64,000 nt of DNA, from assembly GCA_036346205.1 (NCBI GenBank), contig JARFJB010000534.1, positions 526,001 to 590,000 of the forward strand, in the 5' to 3' direction. A model generated the notes under the pieces. It worked only from the letters and a program-made list of their open reading frames with translations, was not told the origin of the DNA and searched no databases. Shown here one piece after another: positions 58,818-64,000 of the stretch. The position numbers and the translations under genes are program-made. The first letter of the stretch is position 1. Each line of letters starts with the position of its first letter. Origin of the DNA: Vesta saturnalis. Its lineage: Eukaryota; Arthropoda; Insecta; Coleoptera; Lampyridae.

Positions 58818-58862
<45 letters not shown>
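58818..58862. repeat. (TA)n array at the right end of a mariner
   Basis: A pure TA run of about 45 bases starting immediately after the element end. Confidence 0.97.
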
Positions 58863-58867
<5 letters not shown>

Positions 58868-58955
58868 AAATACATTATTGACAACAATGAACGTTCATCA
58901 AAATTATTAAATTAGTTAGTTAGCTTGTTTCATATTTCATATATTAAATATCATT

Positions 58956-58992
58956 CTTGACAAAGGGGACATAGTAAGTCCCCGAAACGTTG
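58956..58992 (+). ncRNA. Hammerhead-like motif (degenerate)
   Basis: Cttgacaaa, then ggggac, a short loop, gtcccc, gaaa, then cgttg. The 6-bp helix followed by GAAA and CG has the layout of stem II plus the conserved GAAA of hammerhead ribozymes. The preceding CUGANGA box is poorly kept. Such motifs are known in Penelope-like retroelements, which do occur in this window. Low confidence. Confidence 0.3.
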
Positions 58993-59080
58993 AATATCAT
59001 ATATTTTCACGTTAATAAACACAAGTTGTTCCGAATAATGTCTTTATTGAATAATACTACTTGTGGAAGCTTAAATAATA

Positions 59081-59084
<4 letters not shown>

Positions 59085-59113
<29 letters not shown>
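59085..59113. repeat. (TA)14 microsatellite
   Basis: A pure TA run preceded by acac and followed by atgaagtc. Confidence 0.95.
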
Positions 59114-59115
<2 letters not shown>

Positions 59116-59444
59116 GAAGTCGCAGTCATTGTATAGTGTAAATAGTAAAATGGTAATATTTTAATACATACCTAGAAAGATTTTCCGTCGAATCCCACGT
59201 CCCTGTATTATCTTTTTTTTCGAGGGAAAATCTGTACAATGTATGTGAATTTATTATTACAAAGTTTACCATTAATAGTTGCATATGGAAACGATAATTA
59301 TATCAGTTATGTAATTGTCATGTGTGCAAACTTAGTGATAAACGGACCACAAGCACAAATAGTAACTGTTACCATGTTAATTAGTAACAACAAAATTAAA
59401 ACAATACGTACAGAATGAGTTTTAAATCAAATGGAATTCAATTT

Positions 59445-59478
59445 TTCTTCGTAGCCCAATTGGAAGCGCACATATGTA
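59445..59478 (+). pseudogene. tRNA-like 5' half, split by a mariner element
   Basis: Ttcttcg-tagcccaattggaag: a box A-like tagcccaattgg with D-arm bases gccc/gcgc. The matching 3' half with box B is at 61744-61783, after the transposon. The anticodon stem does not pair well, so this is a tRNA pseudogene or the head of a tRNA-derived SINE. Confidence 0.55.
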
Positions 59479-61743
59479 CAGGGTGTTTCAAACTTCGACG
59501 CCCAAAGCCTAGGAAAACCCAAGGAAAAAGTAATATTAAAAAATCTAAAGCGTTGAATGAAAATCCGAATAAGTAAGCTCCATTTTTTCTTTAAACCGTA
59601 ATTTTTTAACAGTTTCAGAAAAATGAGTAATGACGTCATCAAATAAAATTTTCCCAGAAAAGTACCTATATTGGTCCGGCTTTGTAAAAGCTATATTTTT
59701 CTTGATATTTTTTGTTCAAAAAATTTTTTCTCTGTCTTTTACCGTTTAAAAGATATAAGCCCAAATGTTAAAAAAAATCATAACTCAAAAATCACATTAG
59801 CTTGACAAGATCTATATGAGATTTTCCCAGCCGCTATCAATTTAATCAAGTAAACCATGTGAATTATTTTGTTCACATTTGGCAACATAAATGTCTATAA
59901 TGTTTAAAGAAAATAAAAAAACAAGCACGTATAAATACAAAAGAACATCAATTATATTTCAAAATATCAAAACTGTTGAATAAATAATAAACATTTACAA
60001 TAGGTTTGCAATGTTATTACCACCTACTATTGAACATAAATATAATCTATGGGGAACCTTCAGTAGCTCTCCTTATCATATTACATTGTTACATGCAATA
60101 TTGATTTTTTCTTTTAACTGTTCAACATTTCTGGATGAACTCTTATAAGTCTCATTTTTGAGGGCGCCTCACAAAAAAAATCTTCCAGGCTAAGGTCTAG
60201 AGACTTTGCTGGTCAAAGCGTTTGTCCATTTATCCCAATCCACATCTCTCCAAAGGTATTATCTAAATACTGTTTTACAATTTAAGCTTTATGTGGGGGA
60301 GCTCCGTCATGTTGAAACCAAAGATATCTTCTTAACTGCAATGGTATATTTTCAAGCAACTCTGTAAGTTCTTGTTCAAGAAATACCAAATAAGTGTGAC
60401 TGTCTAATACTCACTCTTAAAAATGTGGTCCAACCAAATGTCTTCCAATGAGGCATACATTTATACCGAAGTGGCCTTGATTTTCTATTTGATTTACGTA
60501 ATGTGGGTTTTCCACTGACTAGTAGTATGAATTTTTCCTATTTGGCTTCCCATTGCTGACAAAGCGACTTTCGTCGGCCCAAAGAATATGTTGAAAAATT
60601 CTATGATCGCCAATTTCTTAGTGAACGGCTATTTGAGCAATGAAATTGAGCCTCCTTTCCATATGCTCATGTGTCAGTTGCTCCAAATTATATAGTTTAT
60701 AATCATGGTACCCATTTCTTTTTAAAATCCGTTGGACCAACGTTAGTTTTAAATTCAAGGTTCTGCAAGCTTCTCTAATTGAATTTCTTGGATTCCTCTC
60801 AAAATACTCTAACACTTGAGCAACGATATGTTCATTATTTATTCTTGCCGTAATTGCTCTCCCTTTTTGAGAAAATGCATCCTCATTTTTTCTTAAATTT
60901 TGCTCCAACCGAGCAAACATTTTGAGGTCTGGAATGAACCGATTGGGATACTTTTCTCTGTATAATTTAACAGCCCTCACTGCATTCTTTTGGACTTCAC
61001 TAGATATCAGTAGCATATCTACCTTTTCAATGTGTGTAATCATTGTTACCATCAAAACTATAGATGTTATTATGTAATTATATTGTCTTTGATGATGCAA
61101 TAATAATTATTAAATGATACATACACATACTCTCTGACAAATACACTGACAGTTACAGAGTGTGTGCTGGTAACGGCCTACTTGATAAAGTTGCTGTAGA
61201 TAGTGATTTTATTTGGGCGTAATCACATTGGAAACCTATCGTAAATGTTTATTATTTATTTGATATTTTTAAACATAATTGACGTTCTTTTGCATTTACA
61301 TGTGCTTGTTTTTTTATTTTCTTTAAATAGCGTAGACATTTATGTTAGCAAATGTGAACAAAATAATTCACATGGTTTACTTGATTAAATTGATAGTGGC
61401 TGGGAAAATCTTATATAAATCTTGTCAAGCTAATGTGATTTTCGGGTTATTATTTTTTTAACATTTGGACTTATATCTTTTAAACGGTAATAGACAGAGA
61501 AAAAAATTTTAAACAAAAAATTATCAAAAAAAATGTTTTACAAAACCGGGCAAATATATGTGTTTTTTTGGGAAAATTTTATTTGATGACGTCATTACTC
61601 ATTTTTCCGTAACTGTTAAAAATGTACTTTTTACAGAAAAATGGAGGTTACTTATTCGGATTTTGATTCCCCGCTTCAGATTTTTTAATATTATTTTTTC
61701 TTGGGTTTTCCTAGGCATTGGACGTCGAGTTTGTAACACCCTG
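59479..61743 (-). mobile_element. Mariner-like element with ~540-bp inverted repeats
   Basis: Ends cagggtgtttcaaacttcga and the reverse of gtcgagtttgtaacaccctg are flanked by TA (59477-59478, 61744-61745). The arms 59479-60020 and about 61220-61743 are reverse complements with about one change per ten to fifteen bases. The length is 2265 bp. It sits inside a tRNA-like sequence. Confidence 0.92.
60050..61052 (-). pseudogene. DUF4817/DDE mariner-like transposase with several stops
   Basis: From about 61052: MVTMITHIEKVDMLLISSEV, then VKLYREKYPNRFIPDLKMFA (DUF4817), NSIREACRTLNLKLTLVQRI and LTHEHMERRLNFIAQI. After a TAA at 60618 comes ILWADESRFVSNGKPNRKNS (first Asp), NQIENQGHFGINVCLIGRHL, then LVFLEQELTELLENIPLQLR, LWFQHDGAPPHKA (second Asp) and LDLSLEDFF (third acidic position). 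At least five in-frame stops and one late frameshift are present. All catalytic acidic residues are still readable. Confidence 0.88.
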
Positions 61744-61783
61744 TACATAACACAAGGTCGTGGGTTCGAATCCCATTAGAGGA
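61744..61783 (+). pseudogene. tRNA-like 3' half with box B
   Basis: Aggtcgtgggttcgaatccc followed by attagagga: a T arm gtggg/cccat around ttcgaat and a box B ggttcgaatcc. Joined to 59445-59478 by removing the transposon and one TA it gives a tRNA-sized sequence. Confidence 0.6.
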
Positions 61784-63542
61784 AATTTTACAACCTAGTG
61801 CAGTTCGTGATTTTCAAACCGATAATTTATTATTAGTAATTTAAATTAAAAAGTCAATTAATGTTAATACATAATTAAAAGTTAAATGTAATTTTTTGAT
61901 TTTGTGATTGAAGCTGAATTAAATAAGCATTTATCTTATTTTTTGTGATCATTCAGAATAATACCAGTTTTAGCATAAGACCGTTTACCGAAAATCCAGG
62001 TCACAGTGGCGCCAGTGCCGTTTATTGCCTTCTCCAGCATTGAACTCGATACACAACTGGAATTCGTGCTCTACGTTTATTTATTAGAGACGTTTTGAAG
62101 CCACCCTGTTAGAGAGAGACACATAGTACTGTCTGTACTGTCTTACTCATGTACGTTTATGAAGCTTAGTGGTGTCATTTAATTTTTTTTTTGCTTTTTA
62201 AGGTTTGATGTACTGTCCTGCGTACACGCGTCTGTTTCTCCGCCGAACAATACAGAAAAATATATTTTCACAGGTTATATGGCCTCTTACTGGTTTTTAA
62301 TAGTGTAATTTTTCTTTATAAGCTTATTACTGAACTCGGTATCAAGTTTAATGAAGCTTATTCACAACAAAATTGACTGGCCTAACTTATTATCCCTAAT
62401 TTACTTCAACAATCTTATATATTTGTCAACAAACTTTTTTATTTTGTATTATTCGACGCTTAGTACAAATGTTTTTGCAAAAATCACCGATATTTACGAT
62501 GTGTCGCAATTATATTATGTATCACAGAGGAGATATACTCCGAAAGAATTAAATGAACAATTTACAAAGTATAATATGTGTCGGGTTCTTCCTATAAGCA
62601 CAAATGAGTGCGCCAAAGAGAGAAATACAGACAGCACTCCCTGCCTCTGTCATAAGGGCTCCACTTCTCGGCGGTTGTGAGCATTCCATTTTACCTAGTG
62701 CTAATTGACCGCGTAACAACTTTGCCTTAAAATGTCTTCTCTACCTTCCTCTCGCCTTGTCCTTTTTATGGCCAACTGCGCTAAGTGCTGTGTGTATTTA
62801 TTATTATTAATAAAATACATCTTTTAGAGATTATTTATTAAGTTGCAACATGTTACAGGTTAACTTGTCATTCTCCGTTCTAATCTGTTGATTTGTCACT
62901 GCCAGAAGTAGTGGTTCCACTTACTACACCTTCCAACAAACAAAAGCTAATAACAAAAATTGCCATAATAAAAAAAATAACGAAATATAAGTGCATATCT
63001 GTGAAAATCTTTAATTTGTAAATGGTAAAAGTATTTACAGCTTAAAAGTTGACATACCAGGCAAACATGCCCAATAAGAAAAACTAGTGCTTTAATGTTT
63101 TTTACTACTTTTCTTTCTTTTATAATTAATGTTACAGGTAGAATTAAAAAACATTCTAAATGCTCATGACTCAGCATGGTCTCTTACCAATAGAATTCAA
63201 GGTACGAATAACATTTTATGAGCGGTTAAGGATTGTTCTTCATATTCTCTAACATATTCACCGAAAAACCAAACATGGTCTCTGCCTTTGACCAATGTAT
63301 ACTAACCCAAACTGTCAATAACCAAGTTATAGCACACCCCATAAGTGATTTCTGAACAATTAGTTTCAGAGAAATTTCTTCCTTGTGGATCTTTGATAGG
63401 CGGTACAAATGCTGAGGTTTGCTGTAAAGAGTAGTAAGTTTAGCTGGTAATCGAACAACTCCCTATTATTCCAGCATTTGGTATATTCGTCTTTCAACGG
63501 TTCAGTAACTATTGACCGACGTGCGTTCATTGGACTGCCTTG

Positions 63543-63546
<4 letters not shown>
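61784..63546. other. No recognisable gene
   Basis: The longest frame (62351-62680, 109 codons, +) begins MKLIHNKIDWPNLLSLIYFN and matches no family that I know. It lacks supporting features and may be chance. An agagagagaca run is at 62111. Confidence 0.35.
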
Positions 63547-63603
<57 letters not shown>

Positions 63604-63623
63604 GAGAGAGAGAGAGAGAGAGA
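63547..63623. repeat. (TA)n(GA)n compound microsatellite
   Basis: About 57 bases of TA, with one ttat slip, continuing directly into about 20 bases of GA. Confidence 0.97.
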
Positions 63624-64000
63624 AGTTTTCGCGGCTGCTGTATGTACTGCTGGTTTCTGGGGTGTTGATCCGCGTAGCTCTTCTGGTCTCCAAAAGACCT
63701 TTTGTTGCAAAACGACGTTTCGGCAAAATCTTGTTTGCCATCCTCAGGTTGGTAACTGTCTGCCACTGCTTCAAGTTACTCGTTATGTGTGTTATGTGTG
63801 CTGCTGCTTATGTACCCTATTGATTTCACTCACTGCTTTTACTATCTTCACTGATTTCACTGTTTGCTTTACTATTTTCACTTCTTCTTTTGTTGATTCT
63901 GTTTTAGGTGTTGTGGATTTTAGTTGTCTAGGGATTAATGATGTTTTTTCATATTGATGGTAGTTTCAGAGCATCGTCTGTTATGTTGAGATTATGTGGG
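63624..64000. other. Right-end flank, possible Penelope-like 3' debris
   Basis: No coding frame is supported. The hammerhead-like motif at 63713-63747 is the only structured element. Downstream is tttcactgctttt-type low-complexity sequence. Confidence 0.35.
63713..63747 (-). ncRNA. Hammerhead-like motif
   Basis: Minus strand: ctgagga, then tggcaaa, loop caaga, ttttgcc, gaaa, cgtcg. The first box differs from CUGAUGA at one position and fits the looser CUGANGA. GGCAAA/TTTGCC forms a 6-bp stem II followed directly by GAAA. This is a better match than the one at 58956. No stem I partner or cleavage triplet was confirmed. Confidence 0.4.

Larger units (their letters stand above)
58863..59444. 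other. Spacer with short (TA)n
   Basis: Holds the hammerhead-like motif and a (TA)n run at 59085-59113. No gene. Confidence 0.5.

Noticed and set aside
62351..62680. Possible 109-codon gene
   Set aside because: No known domain, no promoter or homologous context. Its length is compatible with chance in this window.

Overview
The window is AT-rich, intron-bearing animal DNA, most likely from an insect. The evidence is the mix of mobile elements (several DUF4817/DDE mariner-like families, pogo, piggyBac, hAT, Penelope-like and several LINE clades), an intron only 47 bases long, and very abundant (TA)n and (GT)n microsatellites. There is no operon structure, rRNA or CRISPR array. The species cannot be fixed from sequence alone.

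I see only one convincing host gene: hydroxymethylbilane synthase (porphobilinogen deaminase, heme pathway) at 30548-32312 on the + strand. It has five coding exons. Its last exon carries a cysteine-rich insert with five Cys-Pro dipeptides that resemble heme-regulatory motifs. The gene is interrupted by three small frame breaks, two of them single-A losses in A-runs.

Almost everything else is transposon debris at different stages of decay. 1-1823: mariner-like element with about 410-bp inverted repeats. 3366-4125 (-): LINE reverse transcriptase remnant. 6545-7510 (-): LINE gag-like ORF1 with zinc-knuckle remnant. 9.66-10.75 kb: nested palindrome, microsatellite-carrying repeat and Penelope-like scrap. 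15.2-16.8 kb: Penelope GIY-YIG remnant plus tandem repeats. 17.2-17.85 kb: LINE 3' end with poly(A). 18.05-18.69 kb: degenerate minisatellite. 19.55-22.04 kb: fold-back mariner in which an inverted copy of the 5' end has replaced the 3' end. 22.47-24.65 kb: mariner 5' end abutting a LINE. 26.10-28.16 kb: non-autonomous element with about 290-bp inverted repeats. 28.8-29.45 kb: minisatellite, possible promoter motifs, and an inverted pair of tRNA-like sequences.

33.0-38.8 kb is one LINE that was split by a pogo-like element with a clean TA duplication and whose 3' coding end was triplicated in tandem. 39.2-43.9 kb holds hAT, MITE, pogo and piggyBac remnants. 46.8-47.8 kb is a mariner remnant. 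48.2-51.4 kb is an inverted pair of a repeat family that carries dinucleotide tracts, including a GT-rich tract of about 1.8 kb. 53.2-54.1 kb is LINE and mariner debris. 54.46-56.43 kb is a piggyBac element with TTAA duplication. 57.12-58.82 kb is a mariner seated between two (TA)n arrays. 59.48-61.74 kb is a mariner inserted inside a tRNA-like sequence. The right end holds microsatellites and a hammerhead-like motif.

All transposase and reverse-transcriptase genes seen here carry stops, frameshifts or deletions, so the window looks like a graveyard of DNA transposons and LINEs around a heme-biosynthesis gene. The most promising items for follow-up are the Cys-Pro insert of the heme enzyme, the fold-back mariner, the repeat family that contains or seeds long microsatellites, and the two tRNA-like inverted or interrupted structures.
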